A program made the translations under genes and the position numbers. From contig CM059972.1 in assembly GCA_030490835.1 (NCBI GenBank), forward strand, positions 16,965,764 through 17,029,763: a stretch of DNA of 64,000 bases, in the 5' to 3' direction. Shown piece after piece: positions 35,105 through 47,465 of the stretch (the stretch's first letter is position 1; each line of letters starts with the position of its first letter). Origin of the DNA: Annona cherimola. Its lineage: Eukaryota > Streptophyta > Magnoliopsida > Magnoliales > Annonaceae. The notes below the pieces were generated by a model. The model ran no database searches, was not told the DNA's origin, and saw only the letters and a list, made by a program, of their open reading frames with translations.

Positions 35105-36437
35105 TAATTTATAATAATACTTAATTTTTATATATTGACAATTAGGTATTAGATTATTTTATAGAGTAAGACAGTACGAAAATTAATAAAATACTACATC
35201 TGAAGTTTCTTTAACATTTATTAGCGAATCTAAAACAGAAAAAATTATAAGAAAGAAAGATTGTCATTTGTCATTTATTACGACAACAAAAATTGTCGTT
35301 TATTAGGTGTACATTCTTCAATATTGAGATTTGGACCACCTATCCTACTTGGTTTGCTGTTCGAAGCTTTAAATATTTATTTCTTTATTTTTATAGCTTT
35401 ATTATTCATTTTATTTCATTTAGTTGGTATAAATCAAAATTTTTTTAAACCATTTATAACCTGCACAGTAAATCTGTTCACAACTTGCACCCTAATATGA
35501 TAGAGAAATTATAAATGAATTAGAATTGAAGTTTTGATAAACGAATTATAAACGGATTAAATTGATATTTTATAATAAATTAAGATTACGATTTAGCTCA
35601 AAATCGTCAAACCCAATCGGATTGCACTTGTAAATTTTAATCAACACATTCTCCATAGATGGTCTTTTTCCTATACAAGCAAAACTGGTGCAGAATATTA
35701 GCTAGCACGGTGCTAGATGAGTCCCTTAGGAAATATATTCCTGACAATTATTTTCAGGAGTCCTTAATAACGCAGGTTAATGAATCAGCATAATATCGGC
35801 CCCTCGAAATTAATCACTATCCAATTTGAGCAAAATTAATGTTCAAAATATTGACATAGAGATCTTCAGAAATGGTTCAAGCCGCCAAATTAGAGGAATG
35901 AAATGACGTATAAAAAGGGCGTCTATCACATACGGCTCCCGTAAATTGGCCACTTTATGGGAGAGAAGGTAATTTTCAATCGAGCTTTCATTCAATGTGG
36001 CAAACCGCACAGGAACACCCTACACCCTAGTGGTTAACTGCATAGGCCCAATATATATAAATATTGCTGGTGCCGTATAATGGCCCTTTAAACAATCAAG
36101 ATGCTCGTATGATAAACAATCTTAGAATAATACAAGTTAATCCAAAATGCAAAAAGGAACAAATAAATATAATAGTTCCGTCACTTACAAACCTCTAATA
36201 GTTCGGTCACTTACAAGCCTACTCCACTCTCCAAGTTAATTAACTTGAGTTTCATTAATTAACTTCGATGCTCAAGTTACAGTGGTACAATCAATCCAAC
36301 TGTCTTCTAAATTTGTGCTAAGCTCCAGGTAGGCTTGTAAAATAATATCTTGGTTTGATCACAATTAACAACAAGGTAATACAATATTCAAAGCAGCTAA
36401 AATAAAATCTAACTAGTTTTCGCGCTACTACAACAAT
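35105..36437. other. Intergenic spacer 3' of the full-length LINE
   Basis: AT-rich. About 35450-35640 contains 'aaacggatt/aaacgaatta' words like the interior of the hAT-type MITEs. No supported gene. Confidence 0.4.
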
Positions 36438-36453
36438 AACATTCTCCACTTTT
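36438..36453. repeat. Target-site duplication, LINE 3' side
   Basis: AACATTCTCCACTTTT, identical to 42842-42857. Its last T bases merge with the T-run that is the poly(A) tail (36450-36472). Confidence 0.9.
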
Positions 36454-36598
36454 TTTTTTTTTTTTTTTTTTTGATGAAAAGGAATAACTCTACCCCGACC
36501 CCTCCCCACAGTGGAAAGGGTTCGGAACAGAGTAATCCGAATAATTCATAGCCAAAAAATTGTCTGCACATATTTTTACAGCAATATCTTGTGGGGGG

Positions 36599-39500
36599 TT
36601 AACCCCTCCAAGACACATCATCCAATACAGACGCAGAAATACGATCAGCAAAAGCATGAGCTACAGTGTTACCCTGCCTAAGAACATGGTGAACCGAGAT
36701 ATTAGTATTGGCACACAGATCCAATCTGATCTCCTCAATTATATGGCCCGCCGAGGAGTAGATGTGACTGGTATTCGACAAATAAGAGCACAAAAGTAGC
36801 GAGTCCGACTCGATCTGGACCACACGAAGCTTTAGATGCTGGGCCCATTGAATACCAAGGAGAAAAGCTTTCGCCTCCAGCAGAAGAGGGGGCTCCCTTA
36901 CCCCCAGCCATTTCCGACCCCTAGCCGCAATGAAATGGCCCCGAGAGTCCCTCACCACGGCAGAGATACCGGAAACACCCCTACCCTCAACGCGCCTGGC
37001 ATCAACATTAACCTTGAAGGATCCCCCAGGCGGTTTAGTCCATCTAGGGACCAGCGGTGCATCCAAGTTGAAAGACTTGTGGAGAAGATTGACACGCCTC
37101 AATTGATCCACGAAATCCAGGCACCACGGAAGAATGTCGCTGAAAACAGGATGGACACCCTCAGCCCTCAGCTTGTTCCGTAAGAACCAAACCCTCCAAC
37201 AGAAGACAAGAAAAAGGGACATCGAATCGCCTCTACCCAAAGAAGATAGGGAACCCATAAAATCCTGCACCGTGGTCGCAGTTTGGCAAGCCGGCAAACA
37301 CCTTCTAATATGACCTTCAATGCATGCACATCGCAGGAATAAATGGTCCGCATCCTCAGTCTCCCTACCGCAAAATAGACACATAATGTTCACCTCAATA
37401 CCCCTCCGGGAGAGGTTACTAAGGGTTGGAAGCGAGTTCCTGAAGAGGCGCCACCCAAAAATCATGACCTTGCTTGGTAATCCAGACTTCCAAATAGCCT
37501 TAAAACATTCCGAAGAAGAATCCATGCTCCCATGCGCAGCCATAAGCCATCTATGTGCCGACCGAACCGAAAACATGCCATTCGCCTCAAATTTCCAGAA
37601 GATGCAATCCCCAACCGGATGTCTGGGAAGGGGAATCAGCCTCACTGCTGCCCATCCAGCCTCGCCAACTGCCGACACAACCCGCTCCCTATGCCAATCC
37701 ATAGTCCCCTCATCAATAAAATGACAAACCTGTACGTCATCAGGAATAGCCCTAGGCAATGACCCCACCTTGCATAATCTTTCATCCATCCAGTCGTCCA
37801 AAAAGAAGCGAACCCTTCTCCCATCTCCGATCCTCCACCTACACCCCTCCTGAATCCTGTCCCGCGCCTTGAGAATACCTTTCCAGGTGAACGAGTCGGT
37901 AGGCCTTTGCTTACAATCCCAGATGTCGCAATGAGGAAAGTATTTAGCCTTCAGAACCTTGAAGCAGAAGGAATCCGGTGTCGTTGATAATCTCCATACT
38001 TGCTTGGCAAGAAGAGCAAAATTGAATGCTTGGAGATCCCTAAATCCGAGTCCCCCCGCACATTTGGACACACACATGTCCCTCCATGCCACCCAGCACA
38101 TCTTCTGCTTCTCCCCACTGACACCCCCACCAAAACTTTCTAAGCATCCCATTAATATCCTGACAGATCGACTGAGGAAGTAAGAAGATACTCATAGCAT
38201 AGGATGGGATAGCTTGAGCGACGGCTTTAATGAGTACCTCTTTCCCCCCCCAAGACAAAAGACGCCCCTTCCATCCTTGAATCTTGTGCCAGATGCGATC
38301 CCTAATGGCCATGAACGTCGAGCGCTTTGTTTTCCCCAACCATACCGGGAGCCCAAGATAGTTATGAACTTCGAAGCCCCGGGACCCGAGTTTGGAGGAC
38401 CAAGCATCCCTTTCCCATCCTTTCGTATTTGAACTGAAGAAGAGTGCCGTTTTTTCGACATTCACCAACTGGCCAGAAGAGACAGAGTAAGTTTGAAGGA
38501 TTTCCAAGAATTGAGTGACATCCGCTTCCTCTGCCCGAAGAAAAATGAGCGCATCGTCCGCAAAAAATAGGTGAGAAATTTGGGGCCCCCCATAGTTTAT
38601 TCTGATCCCGTGAAGAGAACCCCGAGCAACCGCAGAAGAGATAAGAGCAGACAGACCCTCAGCACAAAGTAGAAACAGGTACGGAGACAACGGGTCCCCC
38701 TGACGCAGTCCCCTCTGAGGATAGAATAACCTGGATCTGAACCCATTGACCTTAACTCGGAAGCTGACCGTAGAAATGCAGCATAACACCCATCCGATCC
38801 ACACCGGGCAGAAGTTCATAGCCTCCATCACCTGCTTTAAGAAGCACCATTCAACCCGATCGTAGGCCTTTGACATATCAAGTTTAATTGCCACCTCCCG
38901 CCTTCTTCCCGCGGAGCGTTTTCGAAGAGAGTGAATGGCCTCGTAAGCTATCAGCATGTTATCAGTGATAAGACGACCCGGAACAAAAGCGCTTTGTTCC
39001 GGCCCAATGACCTTGTTCAGAACAACCTTAAGCCGATTCGCCAACACCTTGGCCAAAATTTTGTAGAGTACATTACATAAACTGATAGGCCTGAATAGCG
39101 CCAACTCCTGAGCGCCCGCCTTCTTTGGAATCAGCACCAATGTGGTAGCATTTGCCTCGCGTAAGTACCCCACCAGTTTGTCACTGTCCCTCTCCTCCAT
39201 GAACTTTTTACACCATAAGAAAATATCCTGACCGACAATGTTCCAATGCTTTTGATAAAACGCCGGCGACATGCCGTCAGGCCCGGAGGCTTTTGAGGGC
39301 CGCATGCCCTTAACTGCTTGTTCCACCTCAACCATGGACAAAGGTTTGATCAAACCTCTCTTCTGATCGTCTGAAATCTTTCTGGTAATAGAGTTCGGAA
39401 TCCAGCTCGCCTCAACAGGGTTTGAGGAAGAAAAAATTTCTGAGAAATGAGAAACCGTTAGGTTTAGAATAGCATCTTGGTCCCCTACCCGATTACCATC

Positions 39501-40634
39501 CTTGTCGAAAAGCACATCGATGAAGTTTGTCCTCCTCCGATTTGAAGCCACCCTATGAAAAAAAGTTGTGTTCCTGTCCCCCTCCATAAGCCAATGTGCC
39601 TTCGCTCTCGTGCTCCAAAGCGTCTCTTCATCCTCCAATAGTAGGTTGATTTGGAATTTGGTTTTCCTGATTTTGTCCTCCCGCTCATTCGACAGTGGTT
39701 GGCCTTCCAAAAGAGAGAGCTCCCTTTGCTTCTTAGTAATGGCACCTCTTAGATTCCCTCTCCTTAGTCTGTTCCATTTGGAAAGCTCCAAGCCGCATCT
39801 TCGGATCTTCCAACTCATTTGCTCATGAAAATCCCCAGCCCAGTGACAATCTGACTTCCAAATATCATCAATGATTTTAACTGCCTCAGAATCACGAGCC
39901 CAGAAAAGCTCGTATCTGAATTCAGTAGGGGGCCTCCCCCTACCCCGAGAGGAATCAAGCAGGAGTAAAAGAGGCCGGTGATCTGACGAGGAGGCCGAGA
40001 GGTGAAGTAATCTGGCATGAGGAAATAGGCCGCTCCATGCGGGCGTTGATAAACCCCTATCCAGTCTAGCTGCCACCCGATGAGAACCCCTCCTATTATT
40101 ACACCAAGTCATAGCCTCACCCGAGAATCCGAGATCCTGCAGATTGCATCTGTCAATAGTATTACAAAATAGCTCCATTTGGGCGTGATTGCGCGTCCTC
40201 TCACTCTGATATTCGCTAGGCCCGGTCACTTCGTTGAAATCACCCATCACCAACCAAGGGGAGTCGCCACTACCAGCCAACTGATTGAGAGTATTCCAAG
40301 ATAGATGGCGGCGATGAGTTTCGGGGTGGCCATAGAACCCCGTGAAACGCCAACCCAAAAAATCGGCGTCAATATGATGTGTCGAGAAGCTTCGGACAGA
40401 CGCCGGGAGTTCGTTATTCCAAAATAATGCTAACCCTCCACATCTTGCAACGGATTCCACAACAAAACAGGAGTCAAAATGTAACCTTCTTCTAACCCGA
40501 TCCATTTCCTTCTTATTGCGTTTTGTTTCGCACAAAAAGACTAACTTGGGCGCTTGAGTTCTTACAAGGTCAAAAAGATTCCGAATTGCGCGTGGGTTCC
40601 CAAGCCCACGGCAATTCCACGCCAAGATGGCCAT
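36599..40634 (-). pseudogene. LINE ORF2: endonuclease, reverse transcriptase, zf-RVT, RNase H; one frameshift
   Basis: Start is ATG at 40632-40634 (MAILAWNCRGLGNP). Domains in order: APE-type endonuclease (WNCRG, FLCETK, GDFNEV, SSDHRPLL); reverse transcriptase (PKKAGAQ, FRPISLCN, KLDMSKAYDRV, GLRQGDPLSP, and catalytic FADD near residue 690); zf-RVT (SGLPSKVMIFGWRLF, then CLFCGRETEDADHLFLRC); RNase H (KVNVDA, LLEAKAF, ESDSLLLC, HVLRQGNTVAHA). The region is 4036 bases, one more than 1345 codons. The extra base lies in a run of five G (38124-38128 on +), where the related LINE at 47.9 kb has FWWGEK with four G. Removing that base conceptually accounts for the whole reading frame, about 1344 residues, normal for plant L1. 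Confidence 0.9.
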
Positions 40635-40635
40635 T

Positions 40636-42589
40636 TTACTGGAGGTGGGCTTGGGGGATCCCCAAAGCCTCCACCTCCCCATACATGATTGGGTCACCCA
40701 CTTTCACCCTCTTCGTTGTGATCTGTTCATCCATTTGGTCCTCCACAAACGATCTCTTAGCCCTACCCGGACTCAACCCCACCTCAACTCCAATCCCCTC
40801 CTTCTCCACAGCCTGTTTTCCTCTCCTTTTCCATCTTCGTCTACTTCCCGATAAAGACCCACAAGTGGCTACAGATTTCACTCCACCACCTTGCCCGAAA
40901 CTGCCTTTTACTTGAGCAAACAACCCCTTGTTCCCTTCCCCCACATCGAAGACTTCAACTTCAACCAGCCCCACTTCCCCCTCCATCAGATTCTGCCCCA
41001 CGCCCCCTCCTTCCACCATAATCTGCCCCACGCCCCCCTCTTCCCCCATGTTCATTCTCTTACCCCCTCCCGCCATGGCCCACCCATGCCTGCCACTGTC
41101 AACAGCCCCCCCAACCCATCTGTTACCTCCGCACCCCCCTCCCTCATCTGTCATAACCCCCCAGGCATCTGCCATAGTAGGTTCTGTCGCCCACCTCCAG
41201 AATTCTGGTCGTCCAGGCCAGATTTAGGGCCCTGAAGTGGTCCCCCCAACATCCCTTTCCCATCCCCTAGTGCTGCTGCCACACCCTTCTTAGCCTCCTT
41301 TAGGTTCCCACTACATTCCCCCCCGAATTCAGCAGCATTTGACTCCCCTTTCTGGCGTCCCTGTCCATGGCACCCTGCCCATTTTGGTTTCTCATATGCT
41401 CCTTAATCTCCTTGCCAGCATGTAGTGGCGTTGGCACCGCTGCTAGCCCCCCCGACAGCCCCCTTCCAATCCCCCCCGACACTGCACCCCCCTTCCTATA
41501 AACCCCCTGCTTCCCACTGCCATCCTCCATTGCCCCCTGCTGCCCACTGCCATCCTCTGCTGCCCCCTGCTGTCCCATATCCAACTCTTCACCCATTCCA
41601 GCGTGAATTGGGACGGGCCCCCCAATTTGTCCCCCGCACTGCCCCCATTCTGTTCCCGACACTCCACTCCCCCCTTCCAGAGGCTCCCCATGTCCCCTAC
41701 TAACTGGACTGATCTCTCCTTCCCAACAGCTTTCCTTCCCCGGCACTTCCAAATCAATGTCCTGCCCCCTACAGCCCCCCTCTGTCTCCTCCCTCAATCC
41801 AAGCATCCCCAAGTACTTGATCGGTGCTGCTCTGGACTCGGATCCAGCCACTCCACTTACCTTCATCGGTTTTGTGCCCGCCCGCAACCAACTGCCATAT
41901 GGCATGTCCGCCTCGACCTCTATCCGGCTTCTCTTATCCCACAATCTAGACTTGCAGTCCTTATGTGCGTGACCAATGATCCCGCAAAGATAACAGAATA
42001 GAGGTAACTTCTCGTATTGGAAGCTAATCCATTTTCTCTGCTGCTCGCCAATTCGGATAAACATGCCACGACGGAGTGGATTCCTCATATCCAGCTGCAC
42101 TCTTATCCTCACCTCCTTCTCAGAACAACTGATCTCGATCACCTCCTCAAAAGTCTTCGCCACCATTTCGCCCAAACAGCCTTTGTCCACAATGTACGGG
42201 ATTCCCTAGACTTGCACCCAAAGAGGAGTTTTCACAAGCAGGATCTGTGCGTAACCCAGCTCCTCACGTATTTCCTCTAGTAAGATCAGATTCCGGTCGA
42301 ACAACCATGGTCGACCATCCATTACTTTCCTTCTATCATCAGGATCTGAGAACGAAGCCCGCCACAAATTTTCACCCACCTCAGTAAATTGAAGCTGTCC
42401 CGCTGTCCTCCAAAGCCGCCGTAATGACCCCTTGAAGAACTCCTTATTATAGGACTTTGACGTCCATAACGTGCAGAGGAGGGCAGGCTCCTCTCCCGGA
42501 TCAACCCTTTTGATCGCCGCACCTTCGATTGACAGTGTTTGCAATTCTGCCTCCAGTAGTTCCTCTGAGGTCAGACTCATCCTCTCCAC
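40636..42589 (-). pseudogene. LINE ORF1 (DUF4283-like plus CCHC zinc knuckle), broken
   Basis: The N-terminal part (42589-42206) carries the nucleic-acid-binding block seen in plant LINE ORF1 (WRASFSDPDDRRKVMDGRPW). An in-frame TAG at 42206-42208 sits in the usual LWVQV-x-GIPY position. Reading continues in the same frame with a zinc knuckle CYLCGIIGHAHKDC (CX2CX4HX4C) and a long Gly-rich low-complexity tail to 41300. The C-terminal part (41175-40636, ending KRVKVGDPI...) is in another frame, so at least one frameshift lies in the G-rich tract, possibly in the G7 run at 41318-41324. Stop TAA is at 40636-40638, one base before the ORF2 ATG. ORF1 is normally an RNA-binding partner of the LINE RNA. 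Confidence 0.85.
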
Positions 42590-42841
42590 CCCTATCGACC
42601 TGCTCTTTCTCTTCCCTCACACGTCCGCCTTCACCACCAACCGTACTGCCGAAGACCAGCCGTCCTTCCGACAGGCCCTCCGGTCTTCCCCACTTCCGGC
42701 TAACCTTCGCTCACACCCAGACCCGAGCGCGACCAGCTCGCCTATCGGGTCTTACCGGGGAGATATCTTCTTTACCTTTAGTAGTCACCAAACACACTTT
42801 TAAGTCGGAGAGAACAGGACCCACTCGTACACGGTTAGGGG

Positions 42842-42857
42842 AACATTCTCCACTTTT
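42842..42857. repeat. Target-site duplication, LINE 5' side
   Basis: AACATTCTCCACTTTT, identical to 36438-36453; 16 of 16 bases. Confidence 0.9.
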
Positions 42858-43690
42858 GAATAGCAACTTGAGTCTATGATTCAGCACAACAACCTCTCTT
42901 GAAGGATCATTCTAAAATGAGCAAACTGGAGATCATCGATCTTGAGTACTTGATGAGACTTTTTTGCCCACCCTTACCTCTCTCACGTCCTCCTTTTAAA
43001 TCTTTTAAATTCCTTAAATCACGGCCTAAAAGATGACTTAAGATATCTTCTTGCATATATTGCTTCTTTAAATTTTGCAATTTTGCTACTTGGAAAAGAT
43101 TGACTTTTTTTTTTATTTTTTATCAAAAGGTCGTCGTTTTGCTGGTCCAGCTGATGCAGAGAGAAATCAGCATAAAAAGGTTGATCTTTTCTAGCCAAAA
43201 GGTCGACCTTTTCCCTTGTTTTTGCAAAACACGAAATTTGAAAACAAGTCTTGTTTTACACATGTTAATCCACTGAAGATAATTTCAAAAGGAAAATCTA
43301 ATTTTAATTTATGATTAAGAACACATAAAAAATCTCTTTCCAAGTGGATTCCATTTTCAATATATTCTTTCCTTTTATGTCAAATGCAATCTTATCATAA
43401 TTGCAATCATGTTTTAATTTCAAGATAATCTTTTCTTTTACACCAAATGCAATCCTATCTCAATCGATGTTATAAACTCAAATTTGATAATTCCACAATC
43501 GCATCATTCTTTTCAAAAATAAAAAAATCCCTTATAAGATCATGGTTTCAACAAATCATCCCAAAACATAGTTTTACAATATGGAAATCAATGGCAAGAG
43601 TCCATACCTTTTGTCATCATCAAAACCACTCAAAAAAAGAAATTTTATGGAAGTTCACAAATATATTTATTTATTCATATTTAAGATTCT
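42858..43690. other. Intergenic spacer
   Basis: AT-rich. Includes a perfect 16-bp palindrome AAAAGGTCGACCTTTT (43197-43212) preceded by a near-copy (AAAAAGGTTGATCTTTT). No supported gene. Confidence 0.4.
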
Positions 43691-43866
43691 TATACTCATA
43701 TGTGGGCACCGATATAAAATTTTTAGACTTATTTAGAACGGTGTTTTGAATTTTTAGAAATTTCGTTGTTTTCATTTTGAAAATTTTAAAATACTCATCT
43801 AGATAAGTCTAATTTTTTTTAAAAAATTTATAAGAAAATATCTAAATGGGCCCACATATGAGTATA
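43691..43866. mobile_element. Small TIR/foldback element
   Basis: Perfect 17-bp inverted ends TATACTCATATGTGGGC and GCCCACATATGAGTATA. Inner AGACTTATTTAGA and TCTAGATAAGTCT also pair. 176 bp, non-coding. Confidence 0.6.
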
Positions 43867-44170
43867 AAAAATTAAAAAATACACGCAGGCCTCATGTGGT
43901 GGACCGCACGACTGCCCATGTGTGGTTAATTCCAATGAATCATAACTCTTTTTAATTATCTTTTCTTTTTTATACATGTTGAAGTGCGGGAATCACCCGT
44001 CTCACCGAAAATTTGATTTTTTTGCATTTTATTTTTCCAAAATAAAAAAATCGCGAACCAGAGTGCAATCCAGGTGGGCTAATATTTCTATAAAAAAAAA
44101 ACAAAAGAATTAATTTTTTAATTGCCCATAAATCACTGATTTAGTCATAGGCGATCAGCGGGCCTAATAA

Positions 44171-44457
44171 GGGGGTGTTTGTTAAAACATAAAATTTTTC
44201 AAATTAAAATTTTTTAATCTAAAACTTTTCAATCTCCACAACTACCTTTTTTTTTTAATTATTTCTTTATTTTTTTATACAAGTAATCTACTTTTCAATT
44301 ATTTCTATGCAACTATCTGTGCATGTAATTTATCTATTTTAACTTTATCTATTTATTTATTATTACTCTTATTGTACCAGATTATTTTTTCACATTTCAA
44401 AAACTGTTATATAAAAAAAAATTTATTAAAAATTTTATCATTTTCCAAACACACCCC
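44171..44457. mobile_element. Tourist-like MITE 8
   Basis: Starts GGGGGTGTTTGTTAA and ends CCAAACACACCCC; interior of the family. Confidence 0.65.
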
Positions 44458-45124
44458 AAATCTAATTAAATAGAATTAGAGCACTATTTTTCTAATATGG
44501 TCACGCACTTTTAAAATTTTTTTTTTTTTAAAAAAATTACATCACGGGAGATAACGCTTTTCCCGACAGTCAAAATCTGAACCACAAGTATACGGCAGGT
44601 TAACGGGGCCACGCGCTTTGAAACGTTAAACAAGATCGGATGTCTATTCTAGGAAATGGAGTTTTGTCGTTAATAAGGCCATTATATATCAATATACAAA
44701 GAATTTATAACACGGACCATAATTTTCATGGAAAAGATTTTACTTCTATTTTTTTTATCAAAAATTATTTATTAATATAATATCTAACTCTATCGTCGTC
44801 CCCAAATGGATTGAACCAATAATTACCATATTTTCTTTTGGGTTCGGAGTTCAATTCAGATATTCAGATCCATTAGTTGTCTGATTTGGAGTTTTTTTTA
44901 TTTGTATCATTATAAAATTCACATTGTTCTAATATTTTTGAAGGGTCGTCCAAATCTAATAAAAATACAGGCCACGGTTCCAACTAAATTCTTCCTGCAA
45001 TACTGATCTTAGAGCGATCTAAACCAACCAATTGGAAGGTCAAGGTGGCCCACATGGATTCTTGCATCCTTCTACGAAAGTCACCGTACGTGGACCACTG
45101 CTTAATCATCTGGTTTAATTTTTC

Positions 45125-45478
45125 TCACTTTTTCATCATCTTTTAACATCGAAATTGGTTGGAAATCAAGCGGAAATTGCCAAGAGATTACTCGGAAGTT
45201 TCCTAGAACGAAGCCGACACGAAATTTCCACGAAATTACTTGAAAATTTCAGGCTAGCAATTCCAAATGAATTATGTCTAAATTATAAATTTCTCATTTT
45301 TTTTGTTTTTTATCATCTTTTAACATCGAAATTGGTTGGAAATCAAGCGGAAATTGGCAAGAGATTACTCGGAAGTTTCCTAGAACGAAGCTGATACGAA
45401 ATTTCCACGAAATTGCTCGAAAATTTCAGGCTAGCGATTCCAAATGAATTATGTCTAAATTATAAATATATTTTCATA
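45125..45478. repeat. 177-bp tandem duplication inside copy B
   Basis: The block from about 45125 to 45301 is repeated at 45302-45478 with few changes (AACATCGAAATTGGTTGGAA starts at 45145 and again at 45322). Copy A has it only once, so the duplication came after the segmental duplication. The repeated ORF through it is a by-product. Confidence 0.8.
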
Positions 45479-45807
45479 ATAGTACGACAAGTTTGAGTTT
45501 TTGACCCTTTTTGAACACGCATTCCGCTGATAAATTAAGAACACGAGAGATTTACGTAGCCCGTAAATACCAAGAACTGACACAGCTGCATGACAAGTTG
45601 ACAACATGTTTGGGTTTTTCGACAATGTCTGTCTGAATTTTCGTTTTGCAAAGCCATAGAAACAATTTCTTTCTAGAAGAGTATTTCCCGAGCCTAAGGC
45701 GATTCATTTCGATATTTTCTTAGGATTTCGGCTATAAATTTCAAAAAAGTTCAAGTTGACAAAAATTTCTTTTGCGCTAGACTAGATTTGTACGTACTTG
45801 ATTTTTC

Positions 45808-46099
45808 GGGTGTGTTTGGTTGGAGGTAAAACTTTTTGATGAAAAGTTTTAGAGGTAGAAGTTGTCAAATTGATAGAAAATGATGTGATATAATAGGGGT
45901 AATGATGAGGAGTAAAGAAAATAAAGTTAAAATATATAGGTTAGTTGTATGGGTAGTTATGTAGAAATGATTGAAAAGTAGGGTAGTTTGTATAAAAAAA
46001 TGTGAAAAAATAATTAAAAAATAGAGTAGTTATGAAGAGTGAAAAGTTTTGGGTTGAAAAGTTTTAATTGACAAATTTTGGCCCCAAACAAACACACCC
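45808..46099. mobile_element. Tourist-like MITE 9
   Basis: Starts GGGTGTGTTTGGTTGG and ends CCAAACAAACACACCC, with TTC target duplications at 45805-45807 and 46100-46102. Well preserved. Confidence 0.75.
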
Positions 46100-46102
46100 T
46101 TC

Positions 46103-47465
46103 CTTGGAATATGATGCATCTGTTCTGTTCTAAATATAAAATAAATAATAATTTTCATATTTAATATTAACAAATAATTGATTAAAACGCCATATAATAA
46201 TGTGAAAGTTTACCTCTTTTAAAATTATATAAAATGGATAATAAATATACTTTTGATATGATTTCATTAGAAAAATATAGCGATAATAATGATTAGTTCT
46301 TTAGGAATTAATTTATGGATAGAGTTAAATTATATAAATAATTTACTTTGTTTAATTTAAATTACTCAAAACTAATTGGAAACATAATACCTAGACAATT
46401 TTTTAATAAAATATACATCTTTCTAGAAAAGTTTCTTCAATCGTTAAGTAAACAATTATATATTTCAAATATAATAATTACCTTGTAATATAAGTATGGG
46501 CCTTGATTTCATGAGATGCATCCATGTATTTATTTTTTTATTTGTTCATAAACATGTTTTTCTATGTAGATTTAAACCATCTACCAAGTTTTACCATTTT
46601 GTAATACCTTTATATATTTATTATTTGCTTAACCAAGCTTTTAAGGGATGGAAAATGACTTAAATACCCCTGAAATTGATGTTTTTGAAATCAAAATAAA
46701 TATACAAATATTGTAAAATGGTAAAATTTTTCAATCAAGTAAAATAAAATATTAAAACTTAGTATATGATTTACATATACCTAAGAAAATGCGTTTATAA
46801 AAGATTAAAAGAATAAAAAATAATATATGGATACATCGCATATAATCAGTGCACTACAAGAATTCCTTATATATATGTTCAGCAAGAATATTTTATGAAG
46901 ATTTACAGATATCTTAGTATTTAAAGTGCTGCTTGATATTTCAAAATTATCAACAATTTCTTAAAAATGAGAAAAATTCTCTAATTAGAAAAACAATTTC
47001 CTTTCAGAGAAAGTGTGAAAACTGATTTGGATATTCAAGGACTGATCTATTTGAAGCACCTGTCCTTTTCTTTCCTGAAGTAAGAAACATCTTTCGATTT
47101 TTGATTAAAATTTATACAACGTGACAATTGGTATTACAATCAAATATATTTACAATTTCATAACAAAGAAGAATTTTTCTGTAAACTAAGGGGAAATTTG
47201 TAGTACCAAAGAAGTCCGAAGAAAGGCCACGTCTGATATATTTGGTATGTAGAAACAAAATAAGGCTTTATGTGGTGCAATTTCCTTATGCCCAAGTACG
47301 TTCAAGATTGATGGTGAGTTTTGAGCACCATTGCCGGTTTTGGTTGTAAATAATCAAGTATATGGTTGTTGTGTTTGAATTAATGGTCCCAATTTTAATG
47401 ACTAGGCAACATGAAAAACCCAATTTCAACGTTGCATGCACGCCACTGCGACGTAGAATTTATTA
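46103..47465. other. Spacer with a foldback element
   Basis: AT-rich; 46514-46840 is a foldback element related to 33265-33667 (ends GATGCATCCATGTATT and AATATATGGATACATC). The remainder has no supported gene. Confidence 0.4.
46514..46840. mobile_element. Long inverted-repeat foldback element, relative
   Basis: Imperfect arms around a centre holding AAGGGATGGAAAATGACTTA, which matches AAGGGGTGAAAAATGACTTA in the centre of the 33.3-kb element. Confidence 0.55.

Larger units (their letters stand above)
36454..42841 (-). mobile_element. Full-length L1-type LINE (non-LTR retrotransposon)
   Basis: A 6.4-kb element on the minus strand: leader of about 250 bases (42590-42841), ORF1 (42589-40636), ORF2 (40634-36599), a 3' UTR of about 125 bases and a poly(A) tail (T-run to 36472). 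It is bounded by perfect 16-bp target duplications, the signature of target-primed reverse transcription. The second half of ORF2 shows it belongs to the plant L1 group with a C-terminal RNase H. It is nearly intact and so likely young, but it has a nonsense codon and frameshifts in ORF1 and one frameshift in ORF2. It separates the two copies of the segmental duplication. Confidence 0.95.

Noticed and set aside
36560..38432. Plus-strand ORFs across the LINE
   Set aside because: Antisense shadows of LINE ORF2.
40523..42879. Plus-strand ORFs rich in Pro
   Set aside because: Antisense shadows of LINE ORF1 and its G-rich tail.
45155..45394. ORF with an internal repeat
   Set aside because: The repeat is just the 177-bp tandem DNA duplication read through; copy A does not keep the frame.
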